Position numbers and translations under genes: made by a program
The notes under the pieces: generated by a model
Told to the model about the DNA's origin: nothing
The model's input: only the letters and a program-made list of their open reading frames with translations
Database searches by the model: none
Shown: piece after piece, positions 1-13,200 of the stretch
Layout of the letters: every line of letters begins with the position of its first letter
How positions within the stretch are numbered: position 1 is the first letter of the stretch
Assembly (NCBI RefSeq): GCF_024763615.1
Contig: NC_077224.1
Coordinates: 23,963,078-24,027,077 of the forward strand
Source of the DNA: Phlebotomus papatasi
Taxonomy: Eukaryota; Arthropoda; Insecta; Diptera; Psychodidae
Direction of reading: 5' to 3'
DNA length: 64,000 nt

Positions 1-468
1 ATTTCGAAAATGTTAATTTTACCCTGCAGTATTGATCCGAAATCGGTGTAAATATTACGCTTTTTATGTGTATTGGGGGTTAAAGTTACCCTTTTTCATG
101 TTAATTTTACCCTTAAAAAGGTGTAAAATTAACATTAAAAAATGTTGATATATTTTTACACCTAAAAAGTGTTAAAGTTATGACGAAAAAAAGTTTATCG
201 CACCCCCGTTTTTTCTCAGTGCTGAGAAAAAAAGAGGGTGCGATTAACTTTTTTTCCTGATAACTAACACTGTTTATGTGTAAAATATATCAACATTTTT
301 TAATGTTAATTTTACACCTTTTGAGGGTAAAATCAACATGAAAAAAGGGTAACTTTATCCAATAATACACCTAAAAGGCTAATATTTACACCAATTTCGG
401 ATCAATACTGCAGGGTAAAATTAACATTTCCGGAATGTTATTTTAACTTTTTCGGATTTCTCCCAGTG
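1..468. repeat. Head-to-head inverted dimer of the CACTGAG MITE (470-bp palindrome)
   Basis: Bases 1-221 are a minus-orientation copy (its outer end cut by the window) and 222-468 a plus-orientation copy. They meet at TTTTCTCAGTGCTGAGAAAA. The arms match along their whole length but differ by scattered substitutions and small gaps, so they look like two separate copies, not one inverted duplication. The right end, CCCAGTG at 462-468, is 16 bp from the exon 3 splice donor at 484. Confidence 0.9.
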
Positions 469-484
469 AAGGTAAATGTCTTAC

Positions 485-1279
485 CTCGACTCTGTAGCCA
501 GATGGCGAAACGAGTCCTAATTCCCTGAGAGTGACGGCAACATCGGAAGGTGTTCCGTCAGTTCGTCGGTTGACGAATGCCACAGCATAGGAGTAGTACG
601 TATGGTAGATGGGTGTGATGGGTCTAGACCAGATCTCGATGCCTTTGTGCTTGTAGATTCGACGTCCCTGGATGCCAAGAGGATCTTGATCGACAGCAAT
701 GATCTTGCGGTTCTGTAGGATAGCTTTGAATTCGGGTCGGATGGTTCTCAGATCCACAGACATGAGCAGGGGTGCTGCCATGATGGCCCAAAGGGCAAAT
801 TGTGTCTTTGACTGTTCGTAACTGAGACCAAAGTTTCCAATGATAAGCATATCTGGATCATTCCAGTGCCCTGGACCGGCATTGGGTACGATTGCGTCTT
901 GGTTGTTGCCGTAGTAGTCGATGATTGTTTCGAGTGAGGCCCATGAGTCTTGGATGTCGTCGTAGTTGCGCCATAAGTTGCAATGCTCGATGATGGCAGA
1001 AAAGTTAGGCGCGATTCCGGCGTAAATCTGATACACTGGCCAACTACAGGAATACACCATTGCACGGCCAGTGGCATTCAAATAGCGTCCAAATTCTGGG
1101 TATCCATGATCCATGTCTGTTGGCAAGGAGTAGCAACCGTCAAGTTTAACGTAGTCCACTTCCCAATCAGCAAATTGTTGAGCATCTTGACCCAGGTAGC
1201 CCAAAATGCCAGGATACCCGGCACAGGTGTAGTTACCAAAATCTTGGTAAATGCCAAACTTGAGGCCTCGTGCGTGAAT
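485..1279 (-). CDS. GH27 gene exon 3: catalytic barrel with both active-site Asp
   Basis: The acceptor CTTCACAG ends at 1280; the donor is GAG|GTAAGA with GT at 484-483. The exon holds 265 codons (residues 113-377), phase 0 at both ends. It carries FGIYQDFGNYTCAGYPG, nucleophile KLDGC, the specificity loop SCSWPVY, acid/base WRNYDDIQDSW, GPGHWNDPDM and QDPLGIQGRRI. An open frame runs on past the donor to 443, but those extra codons have no family similarity and are intron. Confidence 0.94.
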
Positions 1280-4200
1280 CTGTGAAGAAAATCAAAAATA
1301 TTAATTGTGGTCTTCTAAAGAAGGCATCAATGCTGAAACCCCCAAATAGACTCAAACTGATCTTTGATAATATTCATCTCGTAAAATGTGTAGTGTTAAA
1401 GATCAGGCCAAATTATCTAACACTCTGAGAGTTAAGGATAAATTTCCTTTATGTAATCCTTTACCGGAAAATTTTATGCGCTACATATTTTTAAGTGAGT
1501 CTTTTTGGAGTTTAAAAGTACAAATTAAGAAAGGCAAAAATCCTATTTTTACCTCAAAGTCAAAGAGATAGCAGTGTACATATAATTCGCTTATTTTTCA
1601 ACTTAAATGGTAAAAAATATCGATTTCTGATCTTCGGTGACTCCCAATAAAAAACATTATCTCTAGACGTTTTTTCCTCCCCCCCTGCCCTTTTGGTGGT
1701 AGTTCTGATGAACATTTCATCTAAATATATGACCAAAAAAATCGCCATTTTGAATTTTTGAAAGTCAAATTATAACCAGTCTAGAGAGCCTGTTTTTCAA
1801 CCGATTTGGTTAAATTTGGATTTTTTGGAAAGGTCTTGAAATTTACAACCAGGAGGGGAATTCTGTAACGCTCTGGCAATACCATATGACAAATTGGGTT
1901 CAAATCTTAGGAGAGCTTTTTCGAAAATGCGATTCTGTAGCCGTGACATTGTAATTTCAGCTCACGTGGCATTGTCAGAAGTCACATATTTGAGATTTCT
2001 GGCAACAAATAAAATAAATATTCGTAAACATACAAAAAGTATTCGTAAAATTTTGTCATTTGTTCGTAAATGTTCGTAAAACATTCGAAAAACAAACATT
2101 TACGAACAAATGATAAATTTTTACGAACTTTTTTTGTATGTTTACGGACATTTACGAACAAATGTTTGTAAAAGTACAATAAATGCTCGTCAAGTGATCA
2201 TGTTACGATAAATGTTTGAGAAAAAAAGTACAAACTTTTACGATCATGTTTGTGGGTTATACGATGCACAAGCATTTCGTAACTCCCTCATAGGAATTCA
2301 CAAACATTTACGAACATTTTTACAAAATATTTTTTTTCTGTGTATGTTTTAAAGCTTACCTTGACGGATATTTCTTCCATTACAAAAATAACGGTATACC
2401 GATTAAACCTTTTCTAATAACAATTTATCAAAATCAAAACTAAAGAAGACTATAGAGGGCATATTTCTCAACCAATTTGAGCAAATTTGGCGTCATTGGA
2501 AAGGTCTTGCAATCCCTGACATATCCGAATTAGTTCTAATCGGTTATGAAGCGGTTCTACACTAATAATTAAGTTGAGTTCGAAAAAAAATAAAAATACA
2601 AAAAAGCTATTTTGGATAAAATTTTGCGTGATTTTCAAATCGATTCAAATAGATTTTGGCGCAGTAAATATATAAAAAGAATAATGCAGTGGAAGCACAC
2701 TATATACTCTCTGTATTAGGGGGAAGTGGGGCACTTTTGAATGTGGGCAGTATTGAAATTGGGATTTTTCACCTATTTTTAAATAAAATTGAGCCTTATG
2801 ATGATATAATTTAGCTGCACAAACAGTCTGAGAAGCTCAATTACAATATGGCTCAGTTATATTCAAAGGTGCCTCACTTCTTCCTACAGTGTATTTCCAC
2901 TGCATTGTTTTTTATGAGGTTTATTAGTTCAAAACCAAATTAAACCGATTTCTAAATCACGAAAAATATTGACCAAAAAAAGTGTTTTTATGTAAAATCT
3001 CGATCTAAAATAATTATTGGTTTAGAACTGGTTCATAACCGATTAGAACTGGTTCACAGAGAAAAAAAGAGGGTGCGATTAACTTTTTTCCTCATAATTT
3101 TAACACTTTCTAGGTGTGAAAATATATCAACATTTTTTAATGTTAATTTTACACCTTTTTAAGGGTAAAATTAACATGAAAAAGGGTAACTTTAACCCCC
3201 AATACACCTAAAAGGGGTAATATTTACACCAATTTCGGATCAATAGTGCAAGGTAAAATTAAATTTCCGGAATGTTATTTTAACTTTTTCGTATTTCTCT
3301 CAGTGTTCGGATTTCTCAAAGATTTCAAGACTTTTCCATTGACCTTTCTAATTGAGCGCCCCGTAAATATAGGACGCTCTTCTAGCCCCATTTTCTCAAA
3401 GTTGCTGCTCGTTAATTCAAAATAATTAGAGAAGCGACGAACAAAAAAATTTTGTTATACTTTTCAATTTCACATTGAGCAAAGACATGCACCATAAAAG
3501 ATAATTAGCGGTCTTGTGAATGTTTTTATTTTCTTTCTGACTCTATGAGGAAAATTTAAATAAATTTATGGAATGTTGTAGTTTATGACACTGAAAAATT
3601 GATCTTGATTTTAGTAAAATCTAGTTTTATTTTATATTTTACGGACTCAAGTGCAACCGTGGAATGTGTCCCGGCTAATAGTTTTCAATTTTTAATCTTC
3701 AGAAAGACAATTTGCTAATTTGTAAATTGCGAAGTAGATAAATTGAATTAGAGTAACTTACGTATTGTGATAGATCTTTCATGCCACGAGGAAATCGTCT
3801 TCGGTCTGCTAAAAGCTCTCCATGGAGACCTCGTGATTTTTCCAACCAGCAATCATCTACATTGATGTATTCATAACCTACGGCAGCATAGCCTTCCGAC
3901 ACGACCAAATCGGCCATTGTCCGGAATAAATTTTCACTGGTGAAAGAGAAATGCAAGAAAAATGCATTAATGTTAATGAATTATGTAAGAAATCGACACA
4001 TTGCAATTAAAATACAGCTAAATTGCCCATTAATTGAAGGTGAAGTCAATGATTAAAGCTGTTTATATTGGGTACATGCGTGTACCGCTTTTAAAGTGGG
4101 GGATCTCTATATTTTTTAAGTTTTTTTTTCTTGTTGCTTTTGTGTGAAAAATTGTTTTGAGAAACTCTTTATCATTGTCCGAAACATTTTTCTTCACAAA

Positions 4201-7200
4201 GTTGACTTAAAAATGTTTATTTTTGGCGCGCGATCATGTCGCGTGTGTATTGCCTACGAGTCAGGCGATATTGGAATTATTTTTAAAATCCAGAAATACG
4301 TTGAGATTATCTTCCTACATTGGACATTTGTGGAGAGTTGTTTTAGAAACAGAGAAAGAAAGAGAGAATACATAAATAGAATTATCATAAAGTGCGAGAA
4401 ATATATGGCTTTTTCCTGTTTTGTGTACTCTTATCTCATACAAGAATAGCACCAAAGTGAAGAAAGGCTATAAATAATGATACAAATTTTATCGACGAAA
4501 TTGGTAATTTTCATTCATTGAGCGTTGTTTTTTTTTAAATAGAAAATAATATCTGAAGCACAATGACCTTTCTCGCGAAAGCAAAAAGATATCCCCTGGA
4601 GGTACTAATTTGCCTTTCTGGGACTATCAAATTGAACATTTTTCGTCTCTCTGGGGATACACATTCATGGTGCAACTTCTCTGGCACAATCCAGATCTCC
4701 CCACGTGTGTTCTTTTCGCAAAGTGTGATCAATTTGTGGCACAAGACTTGGTGAAAAATGAGAGGTTTGCCTACATAGGAGAAGGAATATAAGAGAACGT
4801 TTGTTAGATCATTTGTAACATGATCGTGATTTCCGATATTCCCCTAATTGTGCCAAGTATTGATTGACTTGTTGAATTTTCATGCTATTTCAATTTTTGA
4901 AATCTTATTTCCCCATCATTTTTCATCAGCAGGAGCGTCAGTCTTCTCGAGGACACAATACCAAAAAAAATAAAATAAAATTAAATAGAGATCGACAGAT
5001 CACTCATTTTGCTGTAACTTGGGAGGTTGTGAATTTGATGATGATGTTAGTCAAGAAATTTATTGTCCGTTTCTTGTAAGACATGCAAAATTACTTTTGA
5101 GAATTGGGCTGAACCAGCATAAGAAAAAAAGAATTGTTCATTCTACAGGGTGTGCCAAAATTTACGGATAGCATGGGTGAATTCAGTAGCAAACTTTCGA
5201 AGATTTTCGAAAAGACTTAGCCAAGACAAAGTTCAATCAATTTGAAAATCGGCTTACAGCGTTCATTTTTTTTTTCAAGAAAATGGACATTTGAAAATTG
5301 ATCCCATTTCCAAAGGAAAGCCATTTTTACTTCTTTATTAATCCACAAGATGGCATATGTGATTTCCTGGTGGGTTTCTAAGCGTTAAAAACGTTATCAG
5401 TGGCAGTATTCACTTTTTTATTGTGAGGATAATCAAAGCAAAGAAGTTTATAATGTTCTTGTCTCAATGTAAACCCCCTACAATATCCTTAAGCAACTTC
5501 TTTAATGTTCATTTAGCAGGGTATTCTTAAGACTTTGCTCGACAATTTGTTTTGAAAAATTCGAATTCAGTTTGAATTTTTCGAACATCATTTTGTCTAA
5601 ATATAATTGTCACATTCAGCTCCCCGATTAACCAAATGATTAGAGGTGAAAATGGCAGTAAAACCCATTTGTGAAGAACGATTTTTTTTCATTTTTCGAG
5701 TGTTTTGACAGCTGTCATTTGGATATCAAAAAACCGAATAGCGAAAAGCTGAGGCTATCCTCACAGCTCTGTCCGATATCTGGCTATTTAAATTTTTTTG
5801 AAACCGTTGATTTTTCTATTTTGTGCTGCGTGAATTTATTTTCTGTCGAAAAACAACAGAATTTTCTTTGTGATGTGCTTATAGTTCATTTGGTACCACA
5901 ATTAAGTATCAAAGGCGTTGGTAAAGTGAAAATAACATTTTAATTCATGCTGGACAAGCTGAATGTTTCGTAAAAAACGTTTTGAATTCATCAACCGTCA
6001 GTGTTTGGCAGGGAGAGCTCAGGTACTTCGAGTAACAATTAATGTGATAAGGCGAAATGTGTTGAAAATCTAAAATATAGTTCACGTATTCACTGCTTGA
6101 ACGCTAATAGGGGAAAGCGCGCTATCTATGGACGATTAAGCTTCGAACAACTCGTCATTTTCAATATGTTTTTAGTAAATTTGATCCATGACATTTCAAT
6201 ACCTTAAATTTCATGAAAAGAACCATTAAAAAGTGAGTTGTCCGAAGCTTGAGTCATCTGAAGCGCGCTTTCCCCTACTATTTTTTTTTAGAATTTCAAT
6301 ATTTTTGACAAGTGCCAGTCATATTGTTCACAGTCGAGATTTTATAGTCTCAATGTGTATCGACTAAAAGGGGGGAAATAGTGTTGTGTCTCCATAAAAC
6401 GTTCTTGATGTTCGAAAAATTGAAACTATATATCGAATTTCGCACATAGCTGGGAAAATTATAAAATATCACACTCAAAAGCTATAGCTGGGATAGGAAT
6501 ACCATGACCGTCACTATTTTGATTATCCGACCGAAAAAGTGAATGCAGGCATTGTTGAGTTGACACTCGTGACTTTTCGAAATTCGAACTAAAAATCACA
6601 TAAGGCACAAATGGAATTAACAAGAAGTCAGAATCTTATCATTCACGAGTAGGGTTTCTAAAATTCGAAGATCTATTTGAAAAGCCAAAAAAGAGACACT
6701 CCTACTTCTTGATAAACTCGCAAGGTGTCTGTAGTATTTTTCTCTTTAAATTTCGAAGTCCTTAGTGACAAAATATGTCGAAATTCACTTTATTGTGAGG
6801 AAAAATTTAAAGCAAAAACATTTACTATTTCTGTTCCATTTATTGAATCACTTCATAATCACTGAGTAACAGTTTTGATAGTTTTTCCAGCTTTCTATTA
6901 TGATATTTCATAAATTTTCTATACCTCGTGCGAAAATTTTAGTATAAAAATTCGAAATTACGTATGAAACTTCGAAAATCAACGACATTTTTTGCAAAGT
7001 GTTCCATTTATCTTTTAATTGGAGAATATTTGCACTCAATCTTTCTTTTTGTTTTTTGAAACGCATCTGTCCTAAGTCTGGAAGAAAGTTCGAGTATTTA
7101 CCGCTTGAGCGCTGATAGTGCTTTCTGTTTGACCAAGTGACACAGTCATTTCTTTTGTTTATTACTTTTGCAATATTTTCTTATTTGTTTACAAATATTT

Positions 7201-10200
7201 ATTACGATATATGTATTAAAAAATAAAAGAAAATATATTTCATTTACTGTCATTTTTGTCTTAAATTGACTTAAATGAACTCCAACATTAGATGGCGCTA
7301 TTAACCATATTTTATAAAATGAAAAAAAAAAATCTTTCGAAAATCGGCTTCCAAAATATATTTGAGCATTTCCTGAAAGGATCCATTATTCTTACGTTGT
7401 AATATTGTTGTCTTGAGAGACCAATTTCTAGACTTCTCAGGAAATTTTTGACACACCCTGTATGTCAACCTATTTATCGTATGGTTTTGACCCCTCTTGT
7501 ATAAAAGTTAAGTAAAAAAAAAAGAAACAACTCTTGCAAATGAAAGGGAAAAACGCGCCGCATGAGTTGAATGGCGATGTTGATTCTCATAGAGTTGCTA
7601 ACTTTAAAGTGCTTGACACTGACACAATTAGACAGTCTGAATATAAATTAGTGGTTCAAATCGCAACGTTTCATTATTATTTATTTTGTATTTAAGACAA
7701 TTTTTTATTGTTTGCTATTTTGACTACCGTTGCGGATTTTTTTTCCAGCTGCGTATTCCCTCGGCTATTGTAGATTTAGAGTGTGTGAATGAAAAGTTTT
7801 GCAGAAAAGGAAAACCAAGAGTGATATTCTCAACATCATCACAAAAAGAATTCTTACGCAAACTTCTGAAATAACATATTAAATTTCTTTTCATACCCAT
7901 GGCTATTTTGTATTGTTTCTTAGATGCAAAAAAAAACTAACAATAATAATCATTACAGTATGATTGTAGTAAAGAAAATTGAAGTATGAAAACAAAACAG
8001 GAGTCATTTTGGCAAATATAAAATCTTTTGTACCCACTATTCTTGGAAAACTTTCAATTTCCTACAAAAAATTCACATTAAATTAGACTAAAAAGAACAT
8101 TTTATTGCAATGTGTGTCTTACTGAAATACATTGTTGAGCTCGATTTCTTGGTATTTTCAGAAGACTGAGGTTCTACTATTAGCCTCTGACCTTACACAT
8201 TATTTTTCCGCATAATTTTGAGATTTATTCAGAATTTTGCAAGACAACAAACATTTGTTTGTTTGGCAGCTGCACTTTTTGTAGATATCTGTCAACAGTG
8301 ATATTCTTTTAAGAATGTTACAATAGTCCAACAATGCATTAAAAGTTGAAAATGAAAAAAAAATCGTTTAAATTCATTGTTTATTTTTCAAATGGTAATT
8401 TCGGACAACGTGGAACTCCGGACAATGCGGTATTCCAGAGAAGACTTTTTAGGAGTTCTGACTATGATAATCCCGACAATCTATTAGTAACTCAATATTT
8501 ACACAGATCAAGAATACTTTTAAAATTTTTTCAATAATTCTTTATCAAGTTTTGAGAGAGTTATCTGAACCATAAATTGGTTTGTCCGGAATTCCATGCT
8601 GTCCGAAATTAAAAAGATATCCCATTCTATATATTTTTTCCTAAGATTAGGATAAAAAATAATCAAAGAAACTCAGAAATACAAAAGAAGTCAATTTGCT
8701 TTTGTTTACGAACGTTCTGCAAAGTGTTTTCGATTCATATTGTTTGAATATCTTCCTGGTTCTGTATTATTTGTCTTCCGATATTTATAACTGTTTCACC
8801 TAACTTAAAGCCTTTTTACTTTTTAAAGCAATATCAAAATTACGAACTCCTTCACGAACTCCTTGGCACATCTTAAATTTCTTCAGAAGGTTTCAGGGAG
8901 TATTTTTAAAAAGGAAATAATAAATTTGTTACTCTAAAGTTACCTCTAATGGTGCAATTCCAATGAAAAATGAAAAGGAGAAATCTTTAAAACATTTTTC
9001 TTTAGTACATGGCTGTTCTCATGTGCTTCTGCTTTATCGACATTTCTTTCAGTTGGTTCCTGTCTCGACTGTTTTCGCCATACCTCGCCATGTTCTAAGA
9101 TCACCAAACAGTCCAAACTGTTTTCCTAAGTCTTTATCACGTATCAAAACCACCAAATAGACGTGACAAGAGCCAATACAAAAAGTCAATTACACAGAAG
9201 CACGTGAGATCAGTCATGTACTAAAAAAAATGTTCAAGTGAAAGATTTCCTCTCTTCGGAATAGCGTCATAAAACTTTTTTTGCCTGAAATTTCTTTACT
9301 TGATGACATTAATCTTTTTACCTCATTTTGTTCTATTATGATGTAAGGAAAAATATGAAAAATCCGGAAATCTCTCTAAGCTGCCTGTCCTCCAAGTACC
9401 TACTCTTTAGTACATGTTTCATCTAAAGTTGCGTTTCTTTTGTGATATGGTGAAATTGTCAAATGTTTTTTTTTATTTACAAGCAATCCGTGAAATTTTT
9501 TGCTTTCGTATTTCCTAAATCTTTTCTTAATTGAATATTCTTTGTTTTGTAGCAATGCAGGGGGTCCCAGGATTATGCATTTCGGGGTAATGTTCTTAAT
9601 GGTATTATGCATTTTTGCTTACACTTATGGGAACGTAATTTGTGAAAAAAATTTGAAATATCCATTTCTATTGTATTCAAATATTTTTACACGGTTACTT
9701 TTAAAATCATTTTTTATAAACAGCTATCGTGGAAAATGGCAGAAAATTGGCATCAAAAACGTTTTGCAAATATTATAGAGTAAAAAATTATCTTGCGCGT
9801 ATAAAAAATTTCTGGATGCATTAAACCATTTCGAGTAGTTTTTATCGATTCCGAAAATGTGTATAATCCCGGAGCCTTTTTAAGATATTATTTAGGCAGG
9901 CATTTCGTCCCTATAAGATACCGCTGAAATATTCGTAATAGTGGTTTTTCAAGGTCAAAGCTTAAAAGGGTTCTAGAGAACGTATTTCTCAACCGAATGG
10001 GTCATGTTTGGGTTCGTTGGAAAGGTCTTGGAATTTTCGATAAAACTGAACCAATTCCAATCGGTTTTGACTCAGTAATGAATCAGTTCATAACCGATAA
10101 CTATTTTCTATCTGAAATTGTATTATATTGCTCCTAAGCTATTTTGTGCGATCTTTTGAGTAATTTATAAATCGGGTGTGAATCGGTAATGAACCGGTTA

Positions 10201-13200
10201 TGAACCGATAAATAATTTTTGTCCGAAAATCAATTCTATTACACTTCAAACTATTTTGGGGGATCTTGTGAATGATTTATGAATCAGTTCAAATCGATTG
10301 AGAACCGGTAAACAGAAAATGATGCTAAAGTACTTTTGAGGTATAGCATCTAAGTCACGAGTTCGAGTACTTCGCAAAGCTTGGGACGCTTTGCCACCCA
10401 TTATTTTTCTGTGTATAGTGTTACGGCGTTATCACACTTGCACTTTAAAATTTTAATGTGATTCACATTAATTGTCGCTTGTGAGCATCCAAATATGTTA
10501 TTTGTGTCTTTGAGTCACTTAATATTTGGGGTTTTTCTATTTATTGATAAAGAAGTGGACTTGGCCTGCAAAAATAAGTTTAAATTTACCAAAAGCATTA
10601 ATATTTTTCACATTGAAAAATTAAAGAGAAAATCGCATTAATTTTTCGCATTAATGCTATAAATCAATTTATATAAAATTTTGCGGGCCAAGTCTACCTT
10701 TTATATCAACAAATAAGATCAAATTTTGAATATAAAATGATTCAAACACACAAATTACACATTTGGACTCTCACCAGAGACAATTAACGTGAATCATATT
10801 AAAATTTTAATGTGAAATTGTGATAACACACTTAAAGTTTCAGGATTCCATTTAAGGTAACTTCCCATTTTAGTACATTTTAGTACATTTTAGTACATGT
10901 TTTTTTTGCAAAGAAGCAAAGTTCTCAAGAGCTTTTTATTGACGAGTATTTTATAAAGTTCTTTGCCTTCGCCTTTGCCTAATGTCTTCCTGCTTAAGTA
11001 TTCTTTGCTTGATGATATTTAAGCGTTTAACTTTATTGCTTTTATATTGAGTCTCGTCATTCAACAAATGCCAGTGCTTTTTCTAAATTATTCCAATGGG
11101 CCTGTTATAAATGTTGCAGACATTTTACATTGATATCTTAGGAGTTACCTCATCTTACACGAGCTTCACAAAAAACAGAGTGTAGGGGGGAAATAATGTG
11201 TCTCTGACGTTTTCAATAGAATATTTGCTATTGATTCGCATTTATTGCTAATAAATTTGTCAGTATTAGAATAAATAAACGATTATGTGAATTCTTCTGC
11301 CAAAGATTCCTGGTTTGACCTGAGATATTACATTCTTTTGAGACTGTTTTTTTTTTGCTTTACGTGGATGACTTTTTAATAGACTCATCAAATGTGGAAG
11401 AAGGTTAGTTTATTGCACCTCCTTAAAAATTTCTTCATGCCAAAAAAGGGGCGGAATTGTGAAATGGGCTAAAAAAAAGCAGAGTTGAGGATTAGATGAG
11501 TGATCTTTTGTTTAATCAAAAGTAGGTTATTTTGCTGACCAATTGGATTTAATTCAAACCTATTCCTCTCTCTCGCGTGCTAACTGATCAACTACTGATG
11601 ATGGTAATGATGGGTGCTCCAACTCTTTATTCTTGGATTTTTTTTAAAATTCCTCTTTCATTTTCCTTCCAAATGTTAAGGTCGTATTGTTCGCTATTAC
11701 TTTGATCTCCCTTCCAATTGCATTATAGAGAATATTGTTTCACAATTTTTATGTAGAAAAATCCAATTTGAGAAATTTATTCACCTTGATCAAATTTTAC
11801 CACGACACAATGAACAAGAAGTGCTCTGTTATTGACTTTTCAATGGAAAAAAAATTAAGTTATGCCAATTCTTAAAAATTTCACTTTCCATGTGGACTTT
11901 GCGAATAACAGCTTTTACGGAGGGGTTTTTCTGGTAACGTCTTCCGGTTAAAATCATATCCGGGATGGACCACTCCTCAAAATTAGATAGAGCTGATAGT
12001 GTGTCCCATTATTCAAGAAAATAAGCTCAAAATGAAGAGATTTGTGCTGAATAAGTCGATATTTTTTTTCTTAAAGCTGGATATGGTCTGATAATTGCAA
12101 TTTGACTGTATAATAACCGAAAAATTTTAATTAACCTCCTCCATTTCCAGTGCAAATTTCACGGGTACTTTAGTGCCTAGAGAGAGAAAGAGATTTATTT
12201 TCTGCACCTAAAACTCTTCTTCATCCATTACACTTTTCTGACATAGAGAAATTATTCATGAAAATACCCAAACAATACAATTCGAAGATTTATAAGAAGT
12301 TAATAGTATGCAGGGCATTCTAAAAGAAAATCAACTTTCATGTCTTTCAGTTTAAACGTGAGAAAATATTCAATAATATTTTTTTTTGTAATTTTTTTAA
12401 TTGAAATTACACACAATATTTATGTTTCTTCTCTTAAATGCTCTTGTTTGTTTTGATTTTCTGACGCATAAAGCAAACTTGTTAAAGAAACCAAAGAGTT
12501 TTCCATGCATGCAAACAAAGGGCAAATACAGGAAATGTTTTTTTTTGTTGTTGATTATTGCAAAAATCATAAAATCTTGTAAGTGTACAATGTTGAAAAA
12601 ATGAATTGATTATTGGAAGAAGAAAATCACAAACGGATGATAATCGTGCTGTGTTTCTTCTGTTTATGTAACAATTTTTGAATAATTGAATATTAAATTG
12701 CATCATCAAGACATGGAGATGAGATTATTTTGAGAGACAATTTACCGTGTAAGGAATGGGATATATTTCATCGATCTTGTTCCTATTGTACGGGCAAAGA
12801 AGATTAATTTTGCAGCCTCTTCTATATCGCAAATGTGATGAATGTTGTGGGTGGATTTGAGAAGATATACACATGTGAAATTTCATCAAAAATTGGGCTA
12901 TATGGAGAAGATCTGACCGATTATTTGCAAACAGTTTGGTCTATGATGAAAGTCTACAATACGTAATTTATTGGTTCATCTTTCACTTTTAAAGAAATTT
13001 ATAATAAATTTTTAACCCTTGATAGCCATTCTAGATGACTTGATTCGGTGAAGCATGTTTAATGGTGCTATTCCAATAAAAAATGAACATTTAGTTTTAG
13101 TTACTTTACTGTTCTCAAGTGCTTCTGCATTATCGACTTTTCTTTGTGTCGGTTCCTGTCTCGACTATTTTCGACATACCTTGTTATGTTCTAAGATCAC

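Larger units (their letters stand above)
1280..3761 (-). other. GH27 intron 2, repeat-filled
   Basis: A 2482-bp GT-AG intron. It contains a degenerate dispersed repeat (1600-1840, continuing near 2345-2530), a truncated long-palindrome MITE (2018-2344), a TAGGG-type hairpin (about 2716-2887) and a CACTGAG MITE (3055-3305). No coding exon is visible inside. Confidence 0.9.

Noticed and set aside
443..484. Extension of the GH27 frame past the exon 3 donor
   Set aside because: The frame stays open to a stop at 443, but GAG|GTAAGA is a consensus donor and the extra residues do not continue the family alignment.
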